Made by a program: the position numbers and the translations under genes. From Candidatus Saccharimonadota bacterium (GTDB taxonomy: Bacteria > Patescibacteriota > Saccharimonadia > Saccharimonadales > Saccharimonadaceae), in contig JAFWNY010000030.1 in the NCBI GenBank assembly GCA_017510075.1, forward strand, positions 1 to 44,540: a stretch of 44,540 nucleotides of DNA. Direction: 5' to 3'. Every line of letters begins with the position of its first letter. Position 1 is the first letter of the stretch. The notes under the pieces were generated by a model, which saw only the letters and a list, made by a program, of their open reading frames with translations, made no database searches and had not been told where the DNA came from. This document shows, piece after piece, positions 14,474 to 22,453 of this stretch.

Positions 14474-15862
14474 ATGAACTATCAAAAGCCAAAAACCAAA
14501 TTCCGCGAAGGTGCCGCATCATTTTACATCGTTGCCTTCTCGACCCTTATCCTCGTAGTGATAGCAATGAGTTTTGCCGCCGTCATTATTTCAGAAGTTA
14601 CCCGCACCTCCAACGATGATCTTGCTCAGTCTGCCTACGATTCTGCCCTCGCTGGCATTGAGGACGCCAAACTCGCTTATTACAACTACCAAAGCTGCAT
14701 TGAAACCAAGGCAACGTACGATGATCAATTGACTACGGGTGATGATGTAAACTGCCAAGATATCGTTTACTGGATGAATCATCCAAATTGCGACATGGTC
14801 GGCCACATTCTAGGTCGCATACCAAAGAATGGGCCCGGCGGCGAAGTCCTTATCCAAGAAACGAAGGACGGCGATAATAATATGCAACAGGCCTACACTT
14901 GCGTTAAACTTGATTTAAATACCAGTGATTACCGCACTACTCTTACCAGTGACAACTCTACGCGTGTCATCCAGGTCGAACTAGAAGACAAGCAGGCCCA
15001 AGAAATCACATTTGCCCGCATCAGCTGGTATTCCAACACCGACGGCTCTGACTATCAGTTTACAAACGTTAATGGCAACAATGTAATTTTTCCCACCCTA
15101 GCCACAAAGGCCGCCACACCGCCCACGATTTCGGTAGGCCTCGTCCAGACCGCTACAAATTTCGCCCTATCCGAGTTTGACGATACCAGCTATGGCGCTA
15201 AAGCAGCTACAAACCGCGGCACTGTCTATCTAGTCCCTACGGGGAATGATAACGTTGCAAAACAAGACGACTTGCCCGACAATCATATCGGCGCCTATGG
15301 CCGCGGAAATCATTCAGGCATCAACTTCATTACTGCATCAGATATGGTTAAATCCAACGATCGCACCGTCAAGAACCTACCCTACACAGTCTACTGCGAT
15401 CAGAACGGCGAATTTGCTTGCTCCGCCACTATTGAATTACCGAATGTCATCCAGCACGGTGCCGATTCGGCTCGCAACAACGATACCTTTATGTTTGTCG
15501 TCAACGTCCCTTATGGCCAGCCCAGTACCGACATATCACTTGAGTTATGTGCTAGTGCGGAAGCTAATGATTGTGTCAAGACCACTTCGTCTGGTGAAGA
15601 TGGCGGCAGTACCGAAGAAAGCAGCAGCACCACTAATATAGCCACTCTCCACAACGTACAAGTCAAGATTGACTCCACCGGCCGCGCCAACGATCTTTAT
15701 CGCCGCATCGAAGCTCGCCTTGACACCTTTGACACTTATTTCCCCTATCCGCTCTATGCTCTTGAGCTCCTCGGCAACAACGGTGATTCCAATCTCGTCA
15801 AAGACATGACCGTCACTTGCGAATATCAACGATGGGGCAGCTTCGACCCCACCTGCCCTTAA
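14474..15862 (+). CDS. PilX-like type IV pilus assembly/minor pilin protein
   Basis: A 462-residue protein with a single N-terminal hydrophobic helix (FYIVAFSTLILVVIAMSFAAVII) after a basic FREGAAS segment, followed by SEVTRTSNDDLAQSAYDSALAGIEDAK, which resembles the helix of PilX-type proteins. There is no G/F-type Glu+5 cleavage site. The large extracellular part contains Cys pairs and ends in CEYQRWGSFDPTC. ATG 14474 is one base after the previous stop and has GGAG upstream; longer in-frame extensions run inside the previous gene. Third gene of the minor pilin cluster, so probably part of the pilus tip or an anchor. The exact role is inference. Confidence 0.72.
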   Translation: MNYQKPKTKFREGAASFYIVAFSTLILVVIAMSFAAVIISEVTRTSNDDLAQSAYDSALAGIEDAKLAYYNYQSCIETKATYDDQLTTGDDVNCQDIVYWMNHPNCDMVGHILGRIPKNGPGGEVLIQETKDGDNNMQQAYTCVKLDLNTSDYRTTLTSDNSTRVIQVELEDKQAQEITFARISWYSNTDGSDYQFTNVNGNNVIFPTLATKAATPPTISVGLVQTATNFALSEFDDTSYGAKAATNRGTVYLVPTGNDNVAKQDDLPDNHIGAYGRGNHSGINFITASDMVKSNDRTVKNLPYTVYCDQNGEFACSATIELPNVIQHGADSARNNDTFMFVVNVPYGQPSTDISLELCASAEANDCVKTTSSGEDGGSTEESSSTTNIATLHNVQVKIDSTGRANDLYRRIEARLDTFDTYFPYPLYALELLGNNGDSNLVKDMTVTCEYQRWGSFDPTCP

Positions 15863-15867
15863 AGCTC

Positions 15868-15887
15868 AAAAAACGCCGCATCGCGGC
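15868..15887 (-). terminator. Intrinsic terminator of tRNA-fMet
   Basis: On the minus strand GCCGC-GAT-GCGGC followed by GTTTTTT, about 12 bases after the tRNA CCA end. This tRNA has a normal terminator where the Ile and Arg tRNAs have repeat arrays. Confidence 0.8.
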
Positions 15888-15899
15888 TCTTAGCTAAAA

Positions 15900-15976
15900 T
15901 GGTTGTGGGGGTTGGATTTGAACCAACGACCTTTTGGTTATGAGCCAAACGAGCTACCAGGCTGCTCTACCCCACG
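15900..15976 (-). tRNA. Initiator tRNA-fMet (anticodon CAU), CCA encoded
   Basis: A 77-nt cloverleaf with anticodon loop CTCATAA on a TTTGG/CCAAA stem, T arm TTGG-TTCAAAT-CCAA type, and encoded CCA. The first acceptor pair is a C1-A72 mismatch, the bacterial initiator hallmark, and the D arm (AGAGCAGCCTGGTAGCTCG) closely matches other bacterial fMet tRNAs. The anticodon stem has fewer G-C pairs than the classic three-G-C initiator. Confidence 0.93.
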
Positions 15977-16047
15977 ACGTAAAAAGTAACACTACTTGAC
16001 CATTATATCAAATAAATCACCAAAAGTCAACCCCCGACCCCAATATC

Positions 16048-17430
16048 CTATTTCTTCTTCGCCACCTTCTTGATTGCTATTTTCTTTGCCGCCATTCTTA
16101 CCGCATAGTTCCAACTATTTGCCGTATGTGGAGTACTTGCAATCTCCAAAATCGTTAATTGGTGCCTAATCGCTAGAGCAATCTCCGGCGCCATCAGCTC
16201 AGCATATGGTGCAACGATGGTCGCACCCAGTACCTGATAATTGCGGTTCATTAGCAATTTCACAAAGCCCTGTTCAAGCCCATAAATCTTTCCAGCCGGT
16301 ATCTCGCTCAACTTTACCGATGCTTTCTTACACTTACGATTACGCTTTGCAAAATCCTGTTCATTCATTCCTACTGACACTACGGCCGGATACGTATTAG
16401 TGATGCGTGGCAGCCCCTTATAGCTAATCAGGTTTTTAGTTTTATTGATGATGTTCGATACCAGCACAGACCCCTCATATTCCGCACGATCTGTAGACGA
16501 CTCGCCGCCTATACAATCACCAATTGCGTAGATATTTTTCGCCGAAGTCTGGAAAAGCTTGTCTACAACAATTCCAGTCGCCTTATACTTCACTCCGGCG
16601 TTCTCAAGCCCACAGTCCAAATTCGGCTCACTACCAGTTGCTAAGACGATACAATCCACCCGCACCATTTTCTCCGATTGTCCAGTATAGAAAATCACTT
16701 TCTTGCTCACCTCATCTTGCTCAATCGCTACCACCCTGGAATTAGGCAGCACCATAATACCGAGCTTGCGCGTAAAATAGTTCGCGATCGCCTCACCAGC
16801 CTCCTTGTCCTCACGCGGCAACAATCTGTCAGACATCTCAGCAATCAAAACTTTAGTACCCAGCTCAGCAAAATACTCAGCAATCTCGCACCCCGTCGAA
16901 CCGCCTCCCACCACCATCACGACCTTTGGCATCCGCTTGACCTTAATAGCTGTATCTGGCGTCAAATAATTCACCGACTCTGTCCCCGCAATTTCATTCA
17001 ACTTAGGATGGCTCCCCGTCGCCAAAACGAAGTTCGCCGAGCTAAACTTCCTGTCACCTACAGCGATCGTATGTTTATCTAGGAAATTTGCATAGCCACT
17101 TAGGCACACCACCCCAGCATCACTGTAAGCCTTCTTGTTCAGTTCGCTCAGCATCAACGTAGTCTTTAATTGGCGCGCCACTATCGTCGGAAAACTAAAC
17201 GTAAAGTCCTGATTTTTTAGCTCCGGAAAGGTACGCACCCGCGCCAGAGTATGCGCAAAATCCAGTGCTACGCTATACGGCACGTCCCGAGCATTCAGAT
17301 TAGCTCCCCCAAAATACTTGCCTTCTACCAAAGCCACCTTCTTTTTGGCCTTCGCAAGAGCAAGCGCCGTCGCCGAACCAGCCGGGCCACTCCCAATCAC
17401 AATATAATTAAAATCGTATTTTTTTCCCAT
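16048..17430 (-). CDS. FAD/NAD(P)-dependent oxidoreductase without redox-active disulfide
   Basis: A 460-residue two-dinucleotide-binding-domain flavoprotein of the lipoamide dehydrogenase/mercuric reductase fold. FAD site IVIGSGPAGSATAL at residues 10-23, NAD(P) site VVGGGSTGCEIAEYFAELG near 175-195, second FAD motif IYAIGDCIGGE near 310, and a C-terminal dimerisation domain. The usual GGTCLNxGCIPSK segment is replaced by GGANLNARDVPY, so both active-site cysteines are absent and disulfide reductase chemistry is unlikely. The C-terminus is a lysine-rich tail (KKIAIKKVAKKK). It starts two bases after the stop of the upstream small gene and is the last gene of a three-gene operon. The electron acceptor is unknown. 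Confidence 0.85.
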   Translation of the reverse strand: MGKKYDFNYIVIGSGPAGSATALALAKAKKKVALVEGKYFGGANLNARDVPYSVALDFAHTLARVRTFPELKNQDFTFSFPTIVARQLKTTLMLSELNKKAYSDAGVVCLSGYANFLDKHTIAVGDRKFSSANFVLATGSHPKLNEIAGTESVNYLTPDTAIKVKRMPKVVMVVGGGSTGCEIAEYFAELGTKVLIAEMSDRLLPREDKEAGEAIANYFTRKLGIMVLPNSRVVAIEQDEVSKKVIFYTGQSEKMVRVDCIVLATGSEPNLDCGLENAGVKYKATGIVVDKLFQTSAKNIYAIGDCIGGESSTDRAEYEGSVLVSNIINKTKNLISYKGLPRITNTYPAVVSVGMNEQDFAKRNRKCKKASVKLSEIPAGKIYGLEQGFVKLLMNRNYQVLGATIVAPYAELMAPEIALAIRHQLTILEIASTPHTANSWNYAVRMAAKKIAIKKVAKKK

Positions 17431-17432
17431 CC

Positions 17433-17678
17433 TTATATTATTTTATCACGATTTTGATAAACATAAGCAAAATCAGCATTATATTTTTTTAGTTCCTTCA
17501 CTACCGCACGTTTGAGATCGGCTTCCGTGATTATCTGCCGGTGGCCAAAAGATTTCTGTGCATCCTTTACCACCCTTTCCACAAAATCCTCAGCCGCACC
17601 CACCGGTATCCCGACCCCTCGCGCGTCAATCTTCAGATCCCTCTTTAACTTCTTCTCATCAAATAACTGTTCGTTCAT
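17433..17678 (-). CDS. Small conserved-looking protein, possibly ATP-cone-like
   Basis: An 81-residue soluble protein, charged and probably helical. The second half (ITEADLKRAVVKELKKYNADFAYVYQNRD) resembles the end of an ATP-cone regulatory domain, in which a V..EL motif is followed by A..Y..Y. The N-terminal part does not show the complete cone motif, so this is weak. ATG overlaps the TGA of the upstream membrane protein gene (ATGA), indicating translational coupling, and the oxidoreductase follows two bases later. The three genes should be made together. Confidence 0.6.
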   Translation of the reverse strand: MNEQLFDEKKLKRDLKIDARGVGIPVGAAEDFVERVVKDAQKSFGHRQIITEADLKRAVVKELKKYNADFAYVYQNRDKII

Positions 17679-18385
17679 GATAAATTAATCCTATGATATA
17701 TTATTAATATCGCAATCGTAATATAGCAAATCGCCAGCATCAAACGCGTGAAGTTCTTATCTTTAACCCGTGCCCGCATTATATCTGCAAGATTATGATG
17801 GGTCTGAAACATCCAGCGCACCACAAACAACGGTACGGTCGGTGTCAAGATATACAGTACAGTCAATAAATTGCTTGAGAAATACTCCGTGTTCATTTCC
17901 ATAATTTCCACCGCAGTAACAATATAGAGCGGCAAGGTAAACGCCAGCTCATAAGTCCCCGCAAGTGCCCCTAGCGTAAACGCATCCGAACGCGTCTTCA
18001 CCTTTTTTGCATTCTCATCCAGAGCCTTTGCAATATGGCGCGGTATAAACAACCGGCTCCCCGATCCCTTGCGATAGTAAAAGAAAAAGCTCACCGCCGC
18101 CAGTACCACCAACACTCCTACGGCAATCCAAGCAAATATTCCAGTCTCTGGCCTAGCATTGCCGATAAATAGCACATACGTTATATAATAGCACGACAGG
18201 AAAAGACACGCCGCGATCGTCTCCGCCCCCAAAATAAAGAATAAGCCAAGATCGGAGGCACGTTTTTTGGAATATTTACCATAGGCATAATGGCAAAAAA
18301 CCGCAAAAACTCCAGGCAAGAGTTGCAAAAAAATCATCACAAGCATAGCCAAGATCACGATTCCTACAGATACGAAAACGCTCAT
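17675..18385 (-). CDS. Polytopic membrane protein, about six helices, function unknown
   Basis: A 236-residue hydrophobic protein with about six predicted helices: VGIVILAMLVMIFLQLLPG, LGLFFILGAETIAACLFL, a third near 90-115, YELAFTLPLYIVTAV, LLTVLYILTPTVPLFVV and a C-terminal LMLAICYITIAILIIY. The loop after helix 3 is basic (YYRKGSGSRLFIPRHIAKALDENAKKVKTR) and is probably cytoplasmic. I do not recognise a family. First gene of the operon with the small protein and oxidoreductase. ATG 18385 follows TATAAT (18398-18393) by seven bases, so it is probably leaderless. Confidence 0.75.
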   Translation of the reverse strand: MSVFVSVGIVILAMLVMIFLQLLPGVFAVFCHYAYGKYSKKRASDLGLFFILGAETIAACLFLSCYYITYVLFIGNARPETGIFAWIAVGVLVVLAAVSFFFYYRKGSGSRLFIPRHIAKALDENAKKVKTRSDAFTLGALAGTYELAFTLPLYIVTAVEIMEMNTEYFSSNLLTVLYILTPTVPLFVVRWMFQTHHNLADIMRARVKDKNFTRLMLAICYITIAILIIYHRINLS

Positions 18386-18445
18386 GCTATATATTATATC
18401 ACGTTGGGGGTTGATTTTCTAGACGGATTATGCTAGGGTGCGTGC

Positions 18446-19939
18446 ATGATGAAAAAATTATTTATTTCTATTTTTACAATTTGGGTGGGTGTGGGTGGCA
18501 TTTTCAATTTAAATTACCTGTACAGGCAAAATGATGTTTACGCGACAGAGCCAGTTGCGCCAACCGACTCAGCCACAGATGACGACCCCGGCACACCGAC
18601 CGGCGACACCCCCACAGAAGATGAGCCGCCCATCATCAGCGACCAAATACCTGAACTATACATTAAGGCAATCAATCCTGGCTACACAGTTGACAAAATA
18701 AGCAATGTCGGAGAAATGATTGAGATAGGCAGTAGAACCTCCGACGCACCGATTTCGCTCGCCGGCATAACCATAGGCTATACAAACTCTAGCGGGAATG
18801 ATTCTGTACTCTCAGAATTCCCCGAGCACGCTTGGATGTCCGGCGAGACTCTCCTCCTCCGGTTGGCTAGCTCGCCAGATAGCGATCTGGCCAACATAAC
18901 TTACACCAAAACTCTCGCCATGAAAGGAGGTCTGACTTTGTATCGAGGTGAAGAAGTTCTCGATTCCGTTTGCTGGACCGGCAAAGATGATTGCGCCAAA
19001 GACTTTAAATCCGCCAAACCTACCGTTCTTGTACGCAATCTAACTACCGGAGACTTTGAACATCTCTTGGTCGATGATTATGAAGTCAAATACTCTCCCG
19101 ACAACTACACCATAACCTCAGAGTCCACCTCCGAAGAAGAAGCTGCTCCGAAGCCTAGTCAATGCCGCGGTATGGTTTTTTCCGAAATCTTGAGTTATTA
19201 CGAGACTCTCAAGTCTGAGCAGTTTATCGAATTTCATAATAACAGCGCCGAGCAGATCCTTACCGATGGATGCCAAGTCCGTTACAAGAATAAACTCTAT
19301 ACTCTTTCGGGCATTCTTACTGCTGATGGCTACGTCGCCTACTATCCCTCAGATTTAGGCTTTAATCTCACCAAAAACCCGACCAATTCCAACACCATTG
19401 AGCTTATCGACACCGATGGCGCAGTAATAGATAAACTTACCTACCCCAACGGTCAGCGCAAAGCCACTTCTTACGCCTTCATCGGCTACGACGAAGTTGG
19501 CGAAGAAATCTGGAAAGTTACCTACGCTCCCACGCCAGGTGCCGCCAATAATTATCAGGAGTATAAAACTTGTGAGGCTGGTAAAGTCATCAACGAGGCG
19601 ACAGGGAATTGCGTCAAGGTCGCCACCGTCACAGAGAAAGTTTGTAAAGCAGGGCAATATCTAAATCCGCTCACCGGTCGTTGCCGCAATTATCCCACCA
19701 CCACCGAAAAAACTTGCAAAGAAGGCTACTATCTTAACCCCGACACTGGTCGCTGCCGCAAAATCATTGAAAATACCGGAGCCGATTACAGTGTCGAACC
19801 AGAAAGCTACACTGAAGAGTCTTCCTTTATCGCCCTGTATGCCGTGCTTGGTGTGGTCGCCGTCGGTCTGATTTACCTAATTTACGAATTTCGCCATGAA
19901 ATCAAAAAAATCTTCGTCAAAATCTTCCGTCGCAAATAA
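18446..19939 (+). CDS. Cell-surface protein with two lamin-tail domains and Cys repeats
   Basis: A 497-residue exported protein anchored at its C-terminus. A signal peptide (MMKKLFISIFTIWVGVGGIF) is followed by an acidic Pro/Thr/Asp linker at about 33-70, a first lamin-tail-like beta domain at about 70-200, and a second at about 240-375 (MVFSEIL...EQFIEFHNNS...DKLTYPNG). Three copies of a short motif CxxGxxxNxxTGxC follow at about 378-440. One transmembrane helix near 460-485 and a basic tail (KKIFVKIFRRK) end the protein. Bacterial lamin-tail domains are extracellular and often fused to nucleases, but no nuclease motif is present. The start could also be the second Met (18449). It ends one base before the convergent kinase gene. 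Confidence 0.75.
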   Translation: MMKKLFISIFTIWVGVGGIFNLNYLYRQNDVYATEPVAPTDSATDDDPGTPTGDTPTEDEPPIISDQIPELYIKAINPGYTVDKISNVGEMIEIGSRTSDAPISLAGITIGYTNSSGNDSVLSEFPEHAWMSGETLLLRLASSPDSDLANITYTKTLAMKGGLTLYRGEEVLDSVCWTGKDDCAKDFKSAKPTVLVRNLTTGDFEHLLVDDYEVKYSPDNYTITSESTSEEEAAPKPSQCRGMVFSEILSYYETLKSEQFIEFHNNSAEQILTDGCQVRYKNKLYTLSGILTADGYVAYYPSDLGFNLTKNPTNSNTIELIDTDGAVIDKLTYPNGQRKATSYAFIGYDEVGEEIWKVTYAPTPGAANNYQEYKTCEAGKVINEATGNCVKVATVTEKVCKAGQYLNPLTGRCRNYPTTTEKTCKEGYYLNPDTGRCRKIIENTGADYSVEPESYTEESSFIALYAVLGVVAVGLIYLIYEFRHEIKKIFVKIFRRK

Positions 19940-19940
19940 T

Positions 19941-20555
19941 CTAGCTACGCGCCCTACGATATAATTTCTCAATCAACTCCTCAAACACTGCCTCACGTGT
20001 TTGGTCGCCATTCACTTCCACCAGCAGCCCCAGCTCATTATAATGCTGTAATACCGGAAGTGTCTTCTCCCGAAACTCCTTTAATCTCGTTCGAAATACC
20101 TCAAGGTTACCATCATCTGCACGGTCGCCGCGGTCATTTAATATTTTTGCCTCCTCAAATCTTTTCTCCACGTCTGACTCTGAAATATTCAAAATCACAG
20201 CTGCTTTAATCTCATGACCTGCGCCTGCCGCCACCGACATCACTTGGTCTTCCTCGCCATGCCAACGCCCAATTGACGAAAGCACCAATGGATAGTCAAA
20301 AAGGTCGCGTCGCTCAAAATAAGGCAGTACCCACTCGTAAAACACATTGGTCGGGATCAGTGCCCCATTGTTCGAATAGTTTTTGCTAGTTTCTTGCTCC
20401 ATCGCCCGGATAATCATCCCCGACGACAGAAATTTCGCCCCTAGAGCCTCCGCTAGCCGAATCCCCTGCGTATCCTTCCCAGACATCGGCAGCCCAAAAA
20501 TATTAATACTCCCCGTCCCCAGCCAATCTTTTATTGCAATAACTTTCTCTTCCAT
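19941..20555 (-). CDS. Adenylate-kinase-like nucleoside monophosphate kinase
   Basis: A 204-residue P-loop kinase. INIFGLPMSGKDTQGIRLAEALGAKFLSSGMIIR matches the adenylate kinase N-terminus (GxPxSGKxTQ followed by a SxGDxxR-like segment, here altered to SSGMIIR). The lid region contains DRGDRADDGNLEVFRTRLKEF, equivalent to the R.DD...R motif, and the end reads GLLVEVNGDQTREAVFEEL as in Adk. The GFPR motif of true adenylate kinases is replaced by SSIGRWHGEED, so it may act on another nucleotide or be a divergent paralogue. ATG 20555 follows TATAAT (20567-20562) by six bases: leaderless. Confidence 0.75.
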   Translation of the reverse strand: MEEKVIAIKDWLGTGSINIFGLPMSGKDTQGIRLAEALGAKFLSSGMIIRAMEQETSKNYSNNGALIPTNVFYEWVLPYFERRDLFDYPLVLSSIGRWHGEEDQVMSVAAGAGHEIKAAVILNISESDVEKRFEEAKILNDRGDRADDGNLEVFRTRLKEFREKTLPVLQHYNELGLLVEVNGDQTREAVFEELIEKLYRRARS

Positions 20556-20598
20556 AATGTCATTATAGCATTTCTCATAAAAAATCCAATGCTACTCA

Positions 20599-20627
20599 TT
20601 GCAAAAATCCCACATCTGTGGTACAAT
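20599..20627 (+). promoter_or_regulatory. Promoter of the rpsF operon
   Basis: TTGCAA at 20599-20604, a 17-bp spacer and TACAAT at 20622-20627. It gives a leader of about 55 nt before rpsF. Confidence 0.65.
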
Positions 20628-20644
20628 TATATTAATATTAGCTC

Positions 20645-20672
20645 AGCAAACAAGCACCAGTCTGTGTTTGCT
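20645..20672 (+). promoter_or_regulatory. Hairpin in the rpsF leader, candidate ribosomal protein autoregulatory element
   Basis: AGCAAACA (20645-20652) and TGTTTGCT (20665-20672) pair perfectly around a 12-nt loop, just upstream of the AAAGGAG site of rpsF. The S6:S18 complex is known to bind rpsF leaders in many bacteria, but I do not see the expected CCG-type recognition bases, so binding is inference. Confidence 0.4.
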
Positions 20673-20689
20673 TTAACCAAAGGAGTTTT

Positions 20690-21067
20690 ATGAAAAATTA
20701 CGAACTCACCGTCGTGTTTCATCCTGATCTAGAGATGAATCTCGACCCCGCCCTCGACAAGGTGAAGAAAATCATCAAAGCCAACGGCGGCGAAATTATC
20801 AAAGAAGAGAACGAGGGCAAGAAACGTCTTAGTTACGACATTGATGGTCAAGAATTCGGCATCTACGACTACTTCACCATTTCACTTCCGCCGGAATCCG
20901 TGTCCAAAATTGACAGCACCCTCAATATCACCGACGAGGTCATCCGCCACATGGTGGTAAAAGAAGACCCTCGCAAGCTCAAGGCAGAGTCTCTCCAAAA
21001 AGAGGAGACGGAAGGTGAAGGGCCTACCGATGATGCTGCCGAATTAAACGAAACAGAAGGAGAATAA
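20690..21067 (+). CDS. rpsF: 30S ribosomal protein S6
   Basis: A 125-residue protein with the S6 fold: KNYELTVVFHPDLEM at the N-terminus, EGKKRLSYDIDGQEFGIYDYFTI in the middle and a RHMVVKED end to the folded domain. S6 binds 16S rRNA together with S18, encoded two genes downstream. The last 25 residues form an acidic tail (EETEGEGPTDDAAELNE), as in many S6 proteins. AAAGGAG lies seven bases before ATG. First gene of rpsF-ssb-rpsR-efp-tlyA, the standard bacterial order for the first three. Confidence 0.95.
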   Translation: MKNYELTVVFHPDLEMNLDPALDKVKKIIKANGGEIIKEENEGKKRLSYDIDGQEFGIYDYFTISLPPESVSKIDSTLNITDEVIRHMVVKEDPRKLKAESLQKEETEGEGPTDDAAELNETEGE

Positions 21068-21073
21068 TTTATT

Positions 21074-21535
21074 ATGCGCGGATTTAGTAAAGCAATTATT
21101 GCCGGTAACCTTACTCGCGACCCAGAGTTACGCACTACGCCCAATGGCGCTAGTGTTTGTGGTTTTTCGGTCGCAGTCAATCGTGTTTACAAAGATGCTA
21201 GCGGCGGGCAACGAGAAGATGTTTCTTACATTGATTGCTCCGCATGGGGCAAGCTCGGCGAAATGATCGCTCAGTATGCCAAGAAGGGCGCCGGTGTGCT
21301 TGTATCAGGTCGTCTCGACCAGCGCAGCTGGGAAGACAAAAACGGCGGCGGCAAGCGTTCCCGCGTCGAAATCGTGGTCGAAGATTTCAACTTTACTGGC
21401 CCCGCCAATCGTGACGGCGGCAATTCCTATTCCAATAGCTTCAGCGAGCCTGCACCTACCGATCCAGCACCATCTAGTGCAGCCCCAGACGATATCCCCG
21501 AAGGAGATATCGACCTTAGCGAGGTACCATTTTAA
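21074..21535 (+). CDS. ssb: Single-stranded DNA-binding protein
   Basis: A 153-residue SSB. The OB fold spans residues 1-110: [66 protein letters not shown] and EIVVEDFNF are typical. A Pro/Ser-rich linker then leads to the acidic tip DIDLSEVPF, the protein-interaction tail of bacterial SSBs. ATG follows rpsF by six bases, with GGAGAA inside the end of rpsF as binding site. It is placed between S6 and S18 as in most bacteria. Confidence 0.96.
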   Translation: MRGFSKAIIAGNLTRDPELRTTPNGASVCGFSVAVNRVYKDASGGQREDVSYIDCSAWGKLGEMIAQYAKKGAGVLVSGRLDQRSWEDKNGGGKRSRVEIVVEDFNFTGPANRDGGNSYSNSFSEPAPTDPAPSSAAPDDIPEGDIDLSEVPF

Positions 21536-21561
21536 TTACACTAACAAAAGGAGAGTATAAA

Positions 21562-21756
21562 ATGAAAAAATACAAGAACGACCCAAGTCTCTACTTCGAT
21601 TATCGCGACGTGAAGACTTTGCAGCGTTATATCGACGCTTATGGTAGGATTGAGCCCATGAGCAAGACCGGCCTTTCTGCCAAGCAGCAGCGCCAATTGG
21701 CGGTCGCCATCAAGCGTGCTCGCCACATTGCGCTTTTGCCATTCGTAGCTAACTAA
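21562..21756 (+). CDS. rpsR: 30S ribosomal protein S18
   Basis: A 64-residue S18. [50 protein letters not shown] covers the whole conserved core, including the rRNA-binding AIKRARxxALLPF. The N-terminal Cys-rich or basic extension found in some S18 proteins is short. AAAGGAG is positioned eight bases before ATG. Partner of S6 on the 30S platform. Confidence 0.96.
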   Translation: MKKYKNDPSLYFDYRDVKTLQRYIDAYGRIEPMSKTGLSAKQQRQLAVAIKRARHIALLPFVAN

Positions 21757-21766
21757 AGGAGTAAAT

Positions 21767-22327
21767 ATGTACGGACCAACAGACCTAAAGAAAAACACCC
21801 TCATCACTTTGGACGGCCAGCCGTACAAGGTGGTGGAGTATTCACAAAAAGTCATGGGCCGCGGCGGTTCTATCGTCAACGTCAAGGTCAAAAACTTGAT
21901 CACCGGCGCCCTGCTCCCCAAGACTTTCAAAGGCCAGGAAAAAATCGAGCCCGCTGAGGTTACCACTCGCAAAGTCCAGTATCTCTATAAGGATGACGAG
22001 AAGTTCTACTTCATGGACCCAGAGACTTTTGAGCAATACGAACTCGCCAGCGACATGGTTGGCGATTCCAAAGATTTCATGAAAGATGGTGACGAGATGG
22101 AAATCCAGTTCTACAACGGCACCCCCATCAACTTGCAGTTGCCAAAGAACCTCTGGCTCACCGTCACCTACACCGAGAACGCTGTCAAGGGCGACACTTC
22201 GACTTCAGTCATGAAAGACGCTACCCTCGAAACCGGCGTCGTAATCAAGGTCCCTGCCTTCATCAAAGAAGGCGACGTTGTCTCAGTGGATACGGAGACT
22301 TATGCCTACCGCGAGCGGAAGAAATAG
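21767..22327 (+). CDS. efp: Elongation factor P
   Basis: A 186-residue, three-domain EF-P that relieves ribosome stalling at consecutive prolines. Domain I opens with TDLKKNTLITLDGQPYKVVEY; domain III ends with GVVIKVPAFIKEGDVVSVDTETYAYRER, the EF-P signature. The tip loop reads KVMGRGGS: the modified residue position is Arg32 and the usual Pro before the Gly is Met30. Arg at the tip is modified by EarP rhamnosylation in some proteobacteria, but no EarP is seen here, so the residue may be unmodified. ATG follows AAAGGAG ten bases after rpsR. Confidence 0.95.
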   Translation: MYGPTDLKKNTLITLDGQPYKVVEYSQKVMGRGGSIVNVKVKNLITGALLPKTFKGQEKIEPAEVTTRKVQYLYKDDEKFYFMDPETFEQYELASDMVGDSKDFMKDGDEMEIQFYNGTPINLQLPKNLWLTVTYTENAVKGDTSTSVMKDATLETGVVIKVPAFIKEGDVVSVDTETYAYRERKK

Positions 22328-22335
22328 GACGAACA

Positions 22336-22453
22336 GATGGCAGTAATGGCACTTAGAGGGGCTTCCGGAGGCTACGGCCGAGGTATGAGGGGTCCGAGCC
22401 CCGTGACGACGGGAGCGAGGAACCCCGTCCCCGAGAAGTGCCATTCTGCCATC
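22336..22453. repeat. 118-bp inverted repeat at the tlyA-like gene start
   Basis: GATGGCA (22336-22342) pairs with TGCCATC (22447-22453), and ATGGCACTT (22346-22354) pairs with AAGTGCCAT (22436-22444); GGGG/CCCC pairing continues inward. The interior is GC-rich with a further GGGG...CCCC hairpin. The presumed start codon lies inside the left arm, so the mRNA 5' end of this gene would be strongly folded. Confidence 0.8.
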
